A stretch of 62,964 nt of DNA, from contig CACEBI010000007.1 in assembly GCA_902557705.1 (NCBI GenBank), positions 1-62,964 of the forward strand. The letters are read 5' to 3'. Both the position numbers and the translations under genes were made by a program. Positions 16,210 through 24,892 of this stretch are shown here, piece after piece (the first letter of the stretch is position 1; every line of letters begins with the position of its first letter). Below the pieces are notes generated by a model that did no database searches, was not told where the DNA came from, and saw only the letters and a list, made by a program, of their open reading frames with translations. The stretch comes from an uncultured SAR86 cluster bacterium (GTDB taxonomy: Bacteria; Pseudomonadota; Gammaproteobacteria; Magnimaribacterales; D2472).

Positions 16210-17582
16210 ATACCAAGTTCTTTCATTTTTTTTGCTAGAGTATTTCTTCCAAGACCTAAGAGAATAGCCGCCTCATTTTTTTTACCATTACTTTTTTCTA
16301 AGGCTGCCTTAACTATAATTTTTTCTATTTTTGGATTCACAATATCTAGCAGATCTTTGTCTATAGACGTTGCAACATTTGTAACCCAATTATTAAAACC
16401 TTCTTCCCAAGAAGAAGATGGGATCTCAGAGACTTCATGATCTTTAATTTCTTCAGGTAAATCTTCAACCTTTACATTTTGAGTTGGTGTCATTAAAGCT
16501 AACCAATAACATGTATTTTCTAACTGTCTGACATTGCCGGGCCAGTCATACTTTGATATAGCATCCATAACTTCTTTTGATAAGACCCTTAAATCTTCAC
16601 CCAAGGAATCCGAATGATTTTTTAAGAAATATTTTGTTAAAACATCTATATCTTCCTTTCTATCTCTTAAAGGAGGAACATTAATTTTTATAACATTTAA
16701 TCTATAAAATAAATCTTCTCTAAATGATTTTTGAGAAACTAAGTTATTAAGGTTTTGATGAGTGGCTGCAATAATTCGAACATCTACTTTTATTGGTTTG
16801 TCTCCACCAACTCTATAGAATTCTTTATTAGACAATACTCTTAATAGCCTGGTCTGAGAATCCAATGGCATATCACCTATTTCATCAAGAAAAAGTGTTC
16901 CACCATTTGCTTGCTCAAATCTACCTATGCGTCTGTCAACGGCTCCAGTAAAAGCTCCTTTTTCATGACCAAATAGTTCAGATTCAACAAGCTCTTTAGG
17001 AATATCAGCCATATTAAGAGCAATAAATGGCATGTCATGTCTTGGACTATTTTTATGAAGTGATTTTGCAATTAGCTCTTTGCCAGTTCCTGATTCACCT
17101 TGAACTAAAACGGTTGCTGTTGTTGTTGAAAGTTTGCCTATCGCCCTAAAAACAGCCTGCATAGAAGCTGATTCTCCAATAATATCTGTTTTAGGTTTTG
17201 ACTTAAGCCCTTTAGTCTTCGGTTTATCTTCAAGAGCTCTGTTAATAATCTGAATAGCATCATCGAGATCAAACGGCTTTGGCATGTATTCAAATGCACC
17301 TCCGCCATATGAATCTACTGCGGCTTGCATATCAGTAAATGCAGTCATAATTATGACTGGGATATCCTCGTAATTATCATTAATATGCTTGAGTAAATCA
17401 TAACCAAGCATGCCTGGCATCTGGACATCTGTAAGAATTAAATCAGGCTTATCATTCTTCAACTCATTCACCACATCATCACCAGATGAAAAAGTTTTAA
17501 CATCAAAACCTGAAGAGCTAAGACTTTCTTCTAAGATTATCCTTATTGCGTTGTCATCATCAGATACCCAAATTTTATGCAC
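16206..17582 (-). CDS. glnG: Nitrogen regulatory response regulator NtrC (sigma-54 activator), 458 aa
   Basis: Three domains are clear. The receiver (1-120) has acidic pocket DDD near 8-10, phospho-acceptor Asp52 in [10 protein letters not shown] and Lys in MPKPFD. The AAA+ sigma-54 interaction domain (about 140-380) has Walker A GESGTGKE, the GAFTGA loop that contacts sigma-54, and Walker [13 protein letters not shown] Fis-type helix-turn-helix lies at the end ([19 protein letters not shown]). It starts with GTG at 17582 and overlaps ntrB by 8 bp. Together they should respond to nitrogen limitation. The best visible target is the glutamine synthetase promoter at 19727-19742 with its upstream dyads. 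Confidence 0.96.
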   Translation of the reverse strand: MHKIWVSDDDNAIRIILEESLSSSGFDVKTFSSGDDVVNELKNDKPDLILTDVQMPGMLGYDLLKHINDNYEDIPVIIMTAFTDMQAAVDSYGGGAFEYMPKPFDLDDAIQIINRALEDKPKTKGLKSKPKTDIIGESASMQAVFRAIGKLSTTTATVLVQGESGTGKELIAKSLHKNSPRHDMPFIALNMADIPKELVESELFGHEKGAFTGAVDRRIGRFEQANGGTLFLDEIGDMPLDSQTRLLRVLSNKEFYRVGGDKPIKVDVRIIAATHQNLNNLVSQKSFREDLFYRLNVIKINVPPLRDRKEDIDVLTKYFLKNHSDSLGEDLRVLSKEVMDAISKYDWPGNVRQLENTCYWLALMTPTQNVKVEDLPEEIKDHEVSEIPSSSWEEGFNNWVTNVATSIDKDLLDIVNPKIEKIIVKAALEKSNGKKNEAAILLGLGRNTLAKKMKELGI

Positions 17583-18660
17583 TTTTTACTTCCTCACTTA
17601 TAGATTCAATATTAATAGGAACTAAGATTGAGAAAGTTGTTCCACTCGACTCACTTATGAAAGATATCGCTCCTCCATGAATTCTAATAATATCTTGAGA
17701 GATAGATAGGCCAAGCCCAGACCCACTTTCTTTTGATGAAACCATAGGAAAGAAAATTTGCTCTTGAATGTCCTGTGGAATTCCTGGCCCATTATCAATA
17801 ATACTTACTTCACACAGAGTTGAATGAATAACGCCATTAATAGGCTGACTATATGTAACTCTTGATTTAATAGTTATGAGAGGATCTTCAGTTAAAGTTA
17901 ATGCTTGTTGAGCATTTTTAAAAATGTTAAGAATGGCTTGTATAAAAAGATCTTCATCTCCATAAACCTCAGGTATGCTTGGATCATAGTCTCTTTGAAT
18001 CTTTAAATCTTCATATTCATCTGCTTGCGATAAAGCAAATACTTTTTCAAGTGCTGAATGAATGTTAAATAATTCAAGTTTTGGTTTTTTTGGAGGCGTG
18101 AGTATTTTTGTAACAATATTATTCAATCTTTCTGTTTCATTGATAATGATATCTAGAAATTTTTTTGAGAAATCATCATTGAGCTTATTCATTAGGATTT
18201 GTGCACTACCTTTTATCCCAGATAATGGATTCTTGACCTCATGCGCTAATGTTCTAGCTAAGTTTGCTGCAATTTTTTGAGTCGAAAAAACTTTTGATGA
18301 ATCAATAATTTTATGCAAATTGTCGACGCACAAAACTTCTAAGATTAGCAATTGATCTGATTCAGACCAATTTACCGTCAAATCTACAATTCTATATTTT
18401 TCATTGTCTCTTTCTAATTTGAAATCTCTTTTGATGATTGTATTTCCAGTATCAAGACAATCATCAATTAATTGTTTTAATTCGGTATTAGTTTGAAATG
18501 AAAACTGAGAATTTATATCGGTATGTTCATCTGATATTTTCCAGTTATTTGTAATTGCCGAATCGTTTACCCAAACAACTTTCAAATCTTTATCAAGGAC
18601 TACAATCTCTGAGGTGATTTGATTTAATATGTTTTGATTAAATATTTCAGGATTGTTCAT
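17575..18660 (-). CDS. glnL: Nitrogen-regulation sensor histidine kinase NtrB, 361 aa
   Basis: A soluble sensor kinase without transmembrane helices. It has a PAS-like N-terminal domain (about 10-115), a dimerisation/phospho-acceptor helix with His140 in LARTLAHEVKNPLSGIKGSA, and a HATPase_c domain with N-box (NIFKNAQQAL), G1 (DNGPGIP) and G2 (GSGLGLSI). This is the layout of NtrB/GlnL, which phosphorylates NtrC when glutamine is low and is normally switched by PII. No PII gene is in the window. It lies between glutamine synthetase and ntrC as in enterobacteria, with a strong hairpin in the 46-bp gap before it. Confidence 0.94.
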   Translation of the reverse strand: MNNPEIFNQNILNQITSEIVVLDKDLKVVWVNDSAITNNWKISDEHTDINSQFSFQTNTELKQLIDDCLDTGNTIIKRDFKLERDNEKYRIVDLTVNWSESDQLLILEVLCVDNLHKIIDSSKVFSTQKIAANLARTLAHEVKNPLSGIKGSAQILMNKLNDDFSKKFLDIIINETERLNNIVTKILTPPKKPKLELFNIHSALEKVFALSQADEYEDLKIQRDYDPSIPEVYGDEDLFIQAILNIFKNAQQALTLTEDPLITIKSRVTYSQPINGVIHSTLCEVSIIDNGPGIPQDIQEQIFFPMVSSKESGSGLGLSISQDIIRIHGGAISFISESSGTTFSILVPINIESISEEVKSA

Positions 18661-18667
18661 TAAGTGA

Positions 18668-18693
18668 ATCGACTCCTTTTACAAGGAGTCGAT
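18668..18693. terminator. Strong hairpin between glutamine synthetase and ntrB
   Basis: An 11-bp perfect inverted repeat ATCGACTCCTT/AAGGAGTCGAT with loop TTAC lies between the two genes. The T-run (TATTTTTA) follows it only on the plus strand. In the transcribed minus direction the hairpin lacks a U-tract, so it probably acts as a partial terminator or 3'-end stabiliser that lowers ntrBC expression relative to glutamine synthetase. Confidence 0.6.
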
Positions 18694-18706
18694 ATTTTTA
18701 GTGAGA

Positions 18707-19687
18707 TTACTTGGTTAATGTTCCCACAATGTGTGCCAAAATTTTATAAGGATCAGCATTAGAAGCAGGTCTTCTATCTTCTAAATAACCATTCCAGTTA
18801 TGCTCAACGGTATAAACAGGAATTCTTATACTTGCACCCCTGTCACTTACACCATATGAGAATTTATCAATGCTTTGAGTTTCGTGTAATCCAGTAAGCC
18901 TCATGTCATTGTCTGATCCATAAGACGCGATACCTTCTTCATGAACTTCACCGAGCTTGTCACAGTATGAGTTAAATAGCTCTTCAGAACCACCAGTTCT
19001 CATCGCTTCATTTGAGAAGTTGGTATGCATACCGGAACCATTCCAATCACCTGTTTTAGGTTTAGGATGAATGTTTACACCAACCCCAAACTCTTCGGCA
19101 ATTTTAAATAGTAAATATCTACTAACCCAAAGATCATCAGCTGCCTTAATACCTTTACCAAAACATTGGTATTCCCATTGTCCAAGAGCAACCTCTGCAT
19201 TTGTACCTGTAAGCGTAATTCCTAGATCAAGACATGCTTGTAAATGTGCATCAGAAATTTCTCTTCCAACAACATTACCCGCGCCAACACCGCAGTAGTA
19301 TTCTCCTTGTTCTTTTGGTGTTCCATTTTCCCAACCAAGAGGCTCGCCTGTCTCAGGATCTGTAAAAAAGAATTCTTGTTCAAAACCAAACCACCATTCA
19401 TCACTAACAACCTCAGCGGCTGCTGCTCTGTAATTAGATGGGTGAGTAGTGTGGTCAGCTGCTTGCACTTCAGTCATGACGATATCATGTCCATTAGGGT
19501 TAGCATATGTCTGAACAGGTAAAAGTAAACAATCAGAGCTACCACCCTCTGCTTGTTGTGTAGATGATCCATCAAATGACCAATCTGGAGGTGTATCAGC
19601 TTCAGTAGCCTTCACCTTACTTCTCATATTGGCTTCAGGCTGGTAACCATCTAACCATATGTATTCATAAGTTTTATATTCTGCCAT
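18707..19687 (-). CDS. Type II glutamine synthetase (GSII/GlnII class), 326 aa
   Basis: ATP-dependent glutamate-ammonia ligase. The short length and signatures WSFDGSSTQQAE, GFEQEFFF, GTNAEVALGQWEYQ and FSYGVSDRGASIRIPV are those of the eukaryote-type GSII, also found as GlnII in some bacteria, not of the ~470-residue GSI. It lacks the C-terminal adenylylation loop of GSI, so it should not be controlled by GlnE. The ATG at 19687 is chosen over an in-frame ATG at 19717 because it has a strong AGGAG site and because 19717 lies at the predicted transcription start. It is followed by ntrB-ntrC and preceded by a sigma-54 promoter with NtrC-like dyads. Confidence 0.92.
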   Translation of the reverse strand: MAEYKTYEYIWLDGYQPEANMRSKVKATEADTPPDWSFDGSSTQQAEGGSSDCLLLPVQTYANPNGHDIVMTEVQAADHTTHPSNYRAAAAEVVSDEWWFGFEQEFFFTDPETGEPLGWENGTPKEQGEYYCGVGAGNVVGREISDAHLQACLDLGITLTGTNAEVALGQWEYQCFGKGIKAADDLWVSRYLLFKIAEEFGVGVNIHPKPKTGDWNGSGMHTNFSNEAMRTGGSEELFNSYCDKLGEVHEEGIASYGSDNDMRLTGLHETQSIDKFSYGVSDRGASIRIPVYTVEHNWNGYLEDRRPASNADPYKILAHIVGTLTK

Positions 19688-19726
19688 TATTTCTCCTAAT
19701 AAAATTTTATTTAGCATTATTAATAA

Positions 19727-19742
19727 AGCAATTTACATGCCA
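19727..19742 (-). promoter_or_regulatory. Sigma-54 promoter of glutamine synthetase
   Basis: On the minus strand the sequence TGGCATG-TAAA-TTGCT matches the sigma-54 consensus TGGCAYR-N4-TTGCW at all conserved positions, with GG at -24 and GC at -12. The predicted start is at about 19716, giving a 29-nt leader that ends in AGGAG and the ATG at 19687. Confidence 0.88.
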
Positions 19743-19781
19743 TTATTATTTGAGCTATATGCACAATATTTGAACTATTTG

Positions 19782-19798
19782 TGCGCTATTTTAGTGCA
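19782..19798. promoter_or_regulatory. NtrC-like enhancer dyad, promoter-proximal
   Basis: A 17-bp dyad TGCGCTA-TTT-TAGTGCA: 7-bp arms with one mismatch and a 3-bp centre. One arm (TGCACTA on the complement) matches the NtrC half-site. Its centre is about 74 bp upstream of the predicted sigma-54 transcription start and 30 bp (about three helical turns) from the next dyad. Confidence 0.7.
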
Positions 19799-19811
19799 TT
19801 AATATTGATAT

Positions 19812-19828
19812 TGCATTAAATTAATGCA
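19812..19828. promoter_or_regulatory. NtrC-like enhancer dyad, promoter-distal
   Basis: A perfect 17-bp dyad TGCATTA-AAT-TAATGCA, same geometry as the neighbour at 19782-19798, centred about 104 bp upstream of the predicted start. The TGCA ends fit NtrC half-sites, the inner bases less so. It ends 2 bp before the stop codon of the yqiA-like gene. Confidence 0.6.
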
Positions 19829-19829
19829 A

Positions 19830-20405
19830 TTATTTTAGATCAAAAAAATCTTTGATTTTTGTAAATTTTTCTTTGATAGATTTATATGAATGATTTCCAC
19901 CATAAAATATATCTATATAAGAGCCTCTGAAATAACTAGAAGATTCAGCATAGTTGAGAATTTCATCACCAGATTCTAGTAGTATTAAATTATTTTTCGG
20001 TTCTAAAATTTTCTTATGATGAAGACTTCTAACATAAGAAATATCATCTTTTGAAATAGTAAATTTATTTCCAGTAGCATAATTTTCATTTTTGCCAAGA
20101 TGGATCTCAAAATCCTTCAGTGGAGGTATAGCCGGGTTAATTAGTACTGATTTGGTTTTATAAAGTTGAGCAAAATAAAGGGCATAATAACCTCCTAATG
20201 AGCTACCCATATATAAAATATTTGGACTATTTTTCTCAATAAGGCTTTCTATTTGTTTATGTGCTTCTTTGAAATCATCTTTTAAGTCGGGAATTATAAT
20301 CTTTGTTTGAGATGTCTTATTTTCTATAAATTTTTTAAACTCCTGAGCTTTACCGGAATCACTAGAAGATTTAAATCCATGGAAATAAAGAATAGTGTTA
20401 GACAT
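19830..20405 (-). CDS. yqiA: YqiA-like alpha/beta-hydrolase esterase (UPF0227), 191 aa
   Basis: Small alpha/beta hydrolase with N-terminal ILYFHGFKSS (oxyanion/HG motif), nucleophile Ser69 in the elbow GSSLGGYYA, an acid in LLESGDEILNY and a His in FYGGNHSY. Length and motifs match E. coli YqiA, an esterase active on palmitoyl-CoA and p-nitrophenyl esters. Its start overlaps the yqiB-like gene by 8 bp, and yqiB and yqiA also cluster in E. coli. There is no cpdA between them and no parE next door. Confidence 0.85.
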   Translation of the reverse strand: MSNTILYFHGFKSSSDSGKAQEFKKFIENKTSQTKIIIPDLKDDFKEAHKQIESLIEKNSPNILYMGSSLGGYYALYFAQLYKTKSVLINPAIPPLKDFEIHLGKNENYATGNKFTISKDDISYVRSLHHKKILEPKNNLILLESGDEILNYAESSSYFRGSYIDIFYGGNHSYKSIKEKFTKIKDFFDLK

Positions 20406-20844
20406 TATTTAATAAACTGCTAATTTGCTCCTTACCTGAAATACCTGAGACAAAAATACTTTCTAACCATTCTGTTAAGAATTTATTTTGCTGAAGTTTC
20501 TCATCAAATGATTGTCTTTTGGATTGGTTCATAAAAAAAGGAAGAGGCTTTTCGCCTTGATAAGATAAAACTTCTGCTAATTTTGCATCCAAACTAATTT
20601 GTATTCTAAGAATAAAATTGCTATGGATATTTTTCTTAAATCCGCTTTGCTTGGCTTCAAGAATTATCGTGTGCTTAGTTTTATTTAATACAAGAAAATT
20701 AATCTTAAAAGAAGATTGATTTGGATTAATTGATTCATAAAAAATTTCATCTGAGAGAAAATTATTTAACAACCTTTTAAGTCTAATGAAATTTGCCTCA
20801 CATACTGCTAGGTGATGAGATGTTGCAGGCAAAGTTTTTAACAT
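20398..20844 (-). CDS. yqiB: DUF1249 protein YqiB, 148 aa
   Basis: Matches the DUF1249/YqiB family: an N-terminal CEANFIRLKRLL and a central LRIQISLDAKLAEVLSYQ leading to a basic, polar C-terminus. The biochemical function is unknown. ATG at 20844 is used; an in-frame TTG at 20850 that overlaps the previous stop (TTGA) is equally possible and would add two residues. The partner downstream is yqiA with an 8-bp overlap, as in the conserved gammaproteobacterial cluster. Confidence 0.85.
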   Translation of the reverse strand: MLKTLPATSHHLAVCEANFIRLKRLLNNFLSDEIFYESINPNQSSFKINFLVLNKTKHTIILEAKQSGFKKNIHSNFILRIQISLDAKLAEVLSYQGEKPLPFFMNQSKRQSFDEKLQQNKFLTEWLESIFVSGISGKEQISSLLNNV

Positions 20845-20846
20845 AT

Positions 20847-21983
20847 TCAAATTCTATATTCTTTTTTTATAGGTGTATATTCACCACAAGCTGCTAAATA
20901 TTTTTTTACGCTGATTTTTTCTTCTTTGCAAAAAGATTCAATAGCATTTCTAAAATCCTTTTTTAAAACATAATGATATGAAGTAGATATTCTTGGTTCA
21001 AAACCTCTTCTAATTTTATGCTCTCCTTGAACACCAGGATCAAAAAAACTAATCCCATTTTTTATGCAGTATTCAATCCCTTGATAATAACAACATTCGA
21101 AATGCAAGCTATCAATATTTATTGATGAGCCCCAATGTCTTCCATAAAGAGTATCTTTATTTTGAAAGCATAGTGATCCAGCAATTTTATTTCCTTCAAG
21201 TTCAGCAAAAAAAATAACAGGGCAAAGTGCATCTTTATACTTGTGGACCAAATTAAAAAAATCAAAGTTTAGATAGGGTGCTTGCATTCGCTCATGGTAA
21301 GTAGATTGGTAAAACTGATAAAAAATAAGCCAATCATCCAATGTGATATTAGTATTATCTTTTATTGAGAAGCTGATTGCTGAATCATAAATTTTCTTCC
21401 TTTCGGATTTAATATTTTTTCTTTGCCTGGAAGTAAAAATTTTAAGAAAGTCATCAAAGTCTTTATATTCTTTATTGTTCCAAACAAATCTATAGCCACT
21501 TCGCTCTATAAAGTTTTTTTCAATAAGCATTTTAGAGAGATCATTATTTGGAAAAAGAATGTGCCATGTTTCTATATCATTTTTTTTCATGTAATCAATT
21601 ACTGGTTCAGTAAAATTTTCAATGCCAATAGATTCAGAGGCTATGAATTTTCTCGTCTCGCAAGGTGTGAAGGGGATTGCGCTAAGTAATTTTGGATAAT
21701 AATCTCTATTAGCCCTTCTTAACGCATAGGACCATTGATGATCAAAAACAAATTCCCCATGACTATTATTTTTTTTATATATTGGAAGAAAGCCTGAAAG
21801 ATTTTCTTTTTCATAGAGAGCTAAATGAAATGTTTCCCAGCCATTATTAACATGAACAGATTTACTTTTTTCTAATGCATATAAATATTCATATGACATG
21901 AAAGGCTTATCTTTTTGATCAATGATCTTATTGAAATCAACAGATGAAATTTCAGATAAGCTTTCAATAAATTTGCTTTTCAT
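20847..21983 (-). CDS. GNAT/FemAB-like acyltransferase (DUF482 family), 378 aa
   Basis: The sequence fits the DUF482 family (COG3146), annotated as predicted N-acyltransferase with a GNAT/FemAB-type fold. Signatures include the substrate-loop region FTSRQRKNIKSERKK and, in the C-terminal half, GSLCFQNKDTLYGRHWG, HFECCYYQGIEYCI and FDPGVQGEHKIRRGFEP. The substrate is unknown; the family name refers to peptidoglycan-like biosynthesis only by analogy. The gene ends at the start of the yqiB-like gene and starts 10 bp after ubiA. Confidence 0.82.
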   Translation of the reverse strand: MKSKFIESLSEISSVDFNKIIDQKDKPFMSYEYLYALEKSKSVHVNNGWETFHLALYEKENLSGFLPIYKKNNSHGEFVFDHQWSYALRRANRDYYPKLLSAIPFTPCETRKFIASESIGIENFTEPVIDYMKKNDIETWHILFPNNDLSKMLIEKNFIERSGYRFVWNNKEYKDFDDFLKIFTSRQRKNIKSERKKIYDSAISFSIKDNTNITLDDWLIFYQFYQSTYHERMQAPYLNFDFFNLVHKYKDALCPVIFFAELEGNKIAGSLCFQNKDTLYGRHWGSSINIDSLHFECCYYQGIEYCIKNGISFFDPGVQGEHKIRRGFEPRISTSYHYVLKKDFRNAIESFCKEEKISVKKYLAACGEYTPIKKEYRI

Positions 21984-21993
21984 TTTAAGATGC

Positions 21994-22854
21994 CTAGATC
22001 AGAAAAATCTCGATTGCAAAGCCAATCGAAGCTATCATGCCAGCCCAATTATTCATTTTGAATGATTTTAAGTATTTCCCCTGATTAACAAGACTATTTT
22101 GGTAAAAATAAATACAGAACAATAGAAATAATATTGCAAGAAACAAAGGTGAAAATTGATTAATATAAAATATTAATAAAAGAGAGAAATAAAATAATAA
22201 ATGAAGAATCTTGCTAATTATTATTGCTTTATCTCCCCACAATATTGGAGTTGAATTAATTCCAATTAATTTATCATCTTCTATGTCTTCTAGCGCATAA
22301 ATAGTATCAAAACTAATGATCCACAAAACCGTTCCTATAAATAGAAGCAATATTGATAAGGAGAAGTTTGTTGATACAAGACTATAAGATATTAGAGTTC
22401 CTGATCCAAAGGTTATGCCCAGAAAAAATTGAGGTGCTTTTAAAAATCTTTTTGTTAGCGGGTATATTAAGATAAAAATGGCGATAAACAATGAAATTTT
22501 AACAGTTGTCTTTGGTACGAATATCAGAAGACTCAAACAAGAAGATGCCAATATGGAGAAAAATATCCATGCGCCTTTGAGGCTTACCTCACCTTTGGCA
22601 ATGGGTCTATCTTTCGTTCTTGAGACTAATTTATCAAACTTATAATCACTAATATCATTAATCACACAGCCACAAGACCTTACTAGGATTGCCCCAGCTA
22701 ATACAATAAGGTAATTTTCAAATTCGATATAACCCTCATTGAGAGCTCCCAACATAAGCCCCATTAGTGATGGCCAGAGTAAAAGATAAATGCCCACAGG
22801 CTTATCTAACCTAGCAAGTCTTAAATAAATCATTAATTTACTAATCATCTGCAT
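21994..22854 (-). CDS. ubiA: 4-hydroxybenzoate polyprenyltransferase UbiA, 286 aa
   Basis: Integral-membrane prenyltransferase of ubiquinone synthesis that attaches the polyprenyl tail to 4-hydroxybenzoate. Both Asp-rich motifs are visible: NDISDYKFDK in the second helix region and DTIYALEDIEDD later. They bind the Mg-diphosphate of the prenyl donor. About eight hydrophobic segments are seen and length is normal. It overlaps the end of ubiC by 14 bp, so the product of UbiC (4-hydroxybenzoate) is made next to its user. Confidence 0.95.
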   Translation of the reverse strand: MQMISKLMIYLRLARLDKPVGIYLLLWPSLMGLMLGALNEGYIEFENYLIVLAGAILVRSCGCVINDISDYKFDKLVSRTKDRPIAKGEVSLKGAWIFFSILASSCLSLLIFVPKTTVKISLFIAIFILIYPLTKRFLKAPQFFLGITFGSGTLISYSLVSTNFSLSILLLFIGTVLWIISFDTIYALEDIEDDKLIGINSTPILWGDKAIIISKILHLLFYFSLLLIFYINQFSPLFLAILFLLFCIYFYQNSLVNQGKYLKSFKMNNWAGMIASIGFAIEIFLI

Positions 22855-23338
22855 CTATTAAAAAAATTTCCATCACTGAGAATTTATAGCCTTTAACTAA
22901 ATATTTTGCTTTTCTGCCCCAATACAAGCTTGAAGCGTTTTCAAATAAAGCATAAACGACTTTATCTTTAGTAAAAATATCTTTTTCAAAGAGAATATCA
23001 CCAAGGGGTTTATTTCCAAGATTTCCTAGTTGCTCCAATCCGCTTGAAATTGTTTCAACAGGGATTATTGTTTGAGCAAAAACTATTGGCTCATTATTGC
23101 AAAAAAGAATAACTTCTCTTAACTTTATTTCATCAGATGTACAGTCGATAAAGTCTTTATCTTCTTGTTTAACAAATGATAGTTTGTCTTGAATAAGATG
23201 AAGGTTAAATGATCCATTTTTTTTTATTCTTTTTGTAATCGGACCTTTTTCTAGAAGCCAGGAACGTATTTCATTATTTAATATTTTTGACTCTACAGAC
23301 TCAAAATTTTTCCAAGATGATATTTTCTTTAGCTTCAT
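22841..23338 (-). CDS. ubiC: Chorismate lyase UbiC, 165 aa
   Basis: Small cytosolic enzyme that splits chorismate into 4-hydroxybenzoate and pyruvate, the first committed step of ubiquinone synthesis. Matches the family in WLLEKGPITKRIK, REVILFCNNEPIVFAQTIIP and NKPLGDILF, with the conserved Arg of REV and Glu near the C-terminus. Length equals the E. coli protein (165). It is divergent from rubredoxin across 62 bp. Confidence 0.92.
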   Translation of the reverse strand: MKLKKISSWKNFESVESKILNNEIRSWLLEKGPITKRIKKNGSFNLHLIQDKLSFVKQEDKDFIDCTSDEIKLREVILFCNNEPIVFAQTIIPVETISSGLEQLGNLGNKPLGDILFEKDIFTKDKVVYALFENASSLYWGRKAKYLVKGYKFSVMEIFLIDADD

Positions 23339-23400
23339 TAATTTCTCGATAAATCTGATATTATAACGCCCGTACTTTTAATCAAAGTAAAAATAAAAAT

Positions 23401-23580
23401 ATGAGTATGAAATTAAAAAAGTATGAATGTATTGTTTGTGGTCTAATATATGATGAAGCTTTAGGCTGGCCAGATGATGGAATAGAACCTGGAACAAGAT
23501 GGGAAGACGTGCCTGAAGATTGGTTGTGTCCAGAGTGTGGTGTTGGAAAAGAAGATTTTGATATGATTGAGATAGAATGA
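23401..23580 (+). CDS. Rubredoxin, 59 aa
   Basis: Short protein with the two rubredoxin knuckles CIVCGLIYD and [11 protein letters not shown] that hold a single Fe in a Cys4 site, plus the conserved [16 protein letters not shown] in between. It is a small electron carrier; partners in gammaproteobacteria include alkane hydroxylases and oxidative-stress reductases, none of which is in the window. Start at ATG 23401; an in-frame ATG at 23407 is possible. The stop shares ATGA with the symporter gene that follows. Confidence 0.95.
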   Translation: MSMKLKKYECIVCGLIYDEALGWPDDGIEPGTRWEDVPEDWLCPECGVGKEDFDMIEIE

Positions 23581-24827
23581 TTGAAACTCCCAAAAATTTA
23601 ACAAGAAATATTTTACTTGGAATGTTTTTGGGTTTTGTAGTTGGCTCTCTTCTATACTATGTAAGTTTTTTCTCAGACAGTTTCCTAGAGTTTATTAAAG
23701 TATATGTCTTTAATTTAGGCAGTGCTATTTTTATAAATCTACTTAAGCTTTTAATTGTTCCTTTGGTATTCTTTTCTTTAGTATCTGGTATCTCATCTCT
23801 TACTAGTATGCAAAGCTTAGGCAATATAACTTTAAAAACAATTACTCTTTATTTATCAACTACCGCTATAGCTGTTTCTCTATCTTTATTTATTGGCTCC
23901 ATCTTTAAACCAGGCGCAGGGTATTCGTCAGAAATTGCACCGCCAGATCAGCTACCAAAAGGTCAGGGAATATATGAAACAATTTTAGATATTTTTCCAT
24001 CAAATATCATTGAAGCTATGGCACAAAATCAGATGCTAGCAGTTGTTTTCTTTAGCATTTTATTTGGCCTTGCATTGAATAAAACAAACCATCTTACAAA
24101 TAACTTCAGCGAATCATTTGAAAAACTAAATACTGTGTTTATGCAGCTAGTCATAATGGTTATATCTTTTGCGCCAATTGGGGTATTTTGCTTAATTGGT
24201 AAATTTGTAATTACAGACGGATTAGATATCTTCCAAGAGGCTTTTAAATATGTACTTTTGCTAATAATAGTATTGTTAATTCATGCAATCTTTACCTATT
24301 CACTAATCCTAAAGTTATTTACTAATCTAAGCTTGCCTACTTTTTACAAAAAAATGAAAGATGTTGCTATATTTGCTTTTTCAACATCCTCAAGTGCAGC
24401 AACCATTCCTGTAACGTTAAAAACTGTCCAAGATGATTTAGGGGTAAATAAAAACGTTTCCTCTTTTGTAATTCCTGTTGGAGCTACAATTAATATGGAT
24501 GGAACTGCAATTATGCAGGGCATGGCTACAGTTTTTATCGCACAAATGTCTGGAATAGACTTAACGCTTTTTCAATACATCCAAGTAGTGATTCTTGCTG
24601 TTGTAACTTCAATTGGTACTGCGGCCGTTCCCTCAGCAGGAACAATAACCTTAGTAATTATTTTGCAGCAATTTGGCTTGCCGCTAGAAGCTATTGGAAT
24701 AATTTTAGCTGTTGATAGAATTTTAGATATGTTACGTACTTCAGTTAACGTAACAGGAGATGCTGCTGTTGCATGCATAGTTGCAGATTCAGAGAACCTA
24801 ATTGATAAAAATTTATTCAATAAATAA
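23577..24827 (+). CDS. Dicarboxylate/amino acid:cation symporter (DAACS family), 416 aa
   Basis: Glutamate/aspartate/dicarboxylate transporter fold: about eight hydrophobic helices, the serine-rich re-entrant loop [15 protein letters not shown] and the sodium/substrate motif [11 protein letters not shown], followed by the second loop [12 protein letters not shown] and helix 8 with [16 protein letters not shown]. These belong to the GltP/GltPh family. It should take up glutamate, aspartate or C4-dicarboxylates with Na+ or H+. Which of these cannot be read. Its start overlaps the rubredoxin stop by 4 bp, an odd functional pairing. Confidence 0.94.
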   Translation: MIETPKNLTRNILLGMFLGFVVGSLLYYVSFFSDSFLEFIKVYVFNLGSAIFINLLKLLIVPLVFFSLVSGISSLTSMQSLGNITLKTITLYLSTTAIAVSLSLFIGSIFKPGAGYSSEIAPPDQLPKGQGIYETILDIFPSNIIEAMAQNQMLAVVFFSILFGLALNKTNHLTNNFSESFEKLNTVFMQLVIMVISFAPIGVFCLIGKFVITDGLDIFQEAFKYVLLLIIVLLIHAIFTYSLILKLFTNLSLPTFYKKMKDVAIFAFSTSSSAATIPVTLKTVQDDLGVNKNVSSFVIPVGATINMDGTAIMQGMATVFIAQMSGIDLTLFQYIQVVILAVVTSIGTAAVPSAGTITLVIILQQFGLPLEAIGIILAVDRILDMLRTSVNVTGDAAVACIVADSENLIDKNLFNK

Positions 24828-24892
24828 TTAAAAATAACGTCTTTCTTATAATAATTTGCTAGAATGCATCTTTTTAAAATGGGGATATATTG

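Noticed and set aside
18668-18693. Ordinary Rho-independent terminator of glutamine synthetase
   Set aside because: The stem is strong but the T-run is on the plus strand, opposite to transcription. I list it as a partial terminator or stabiliser only.
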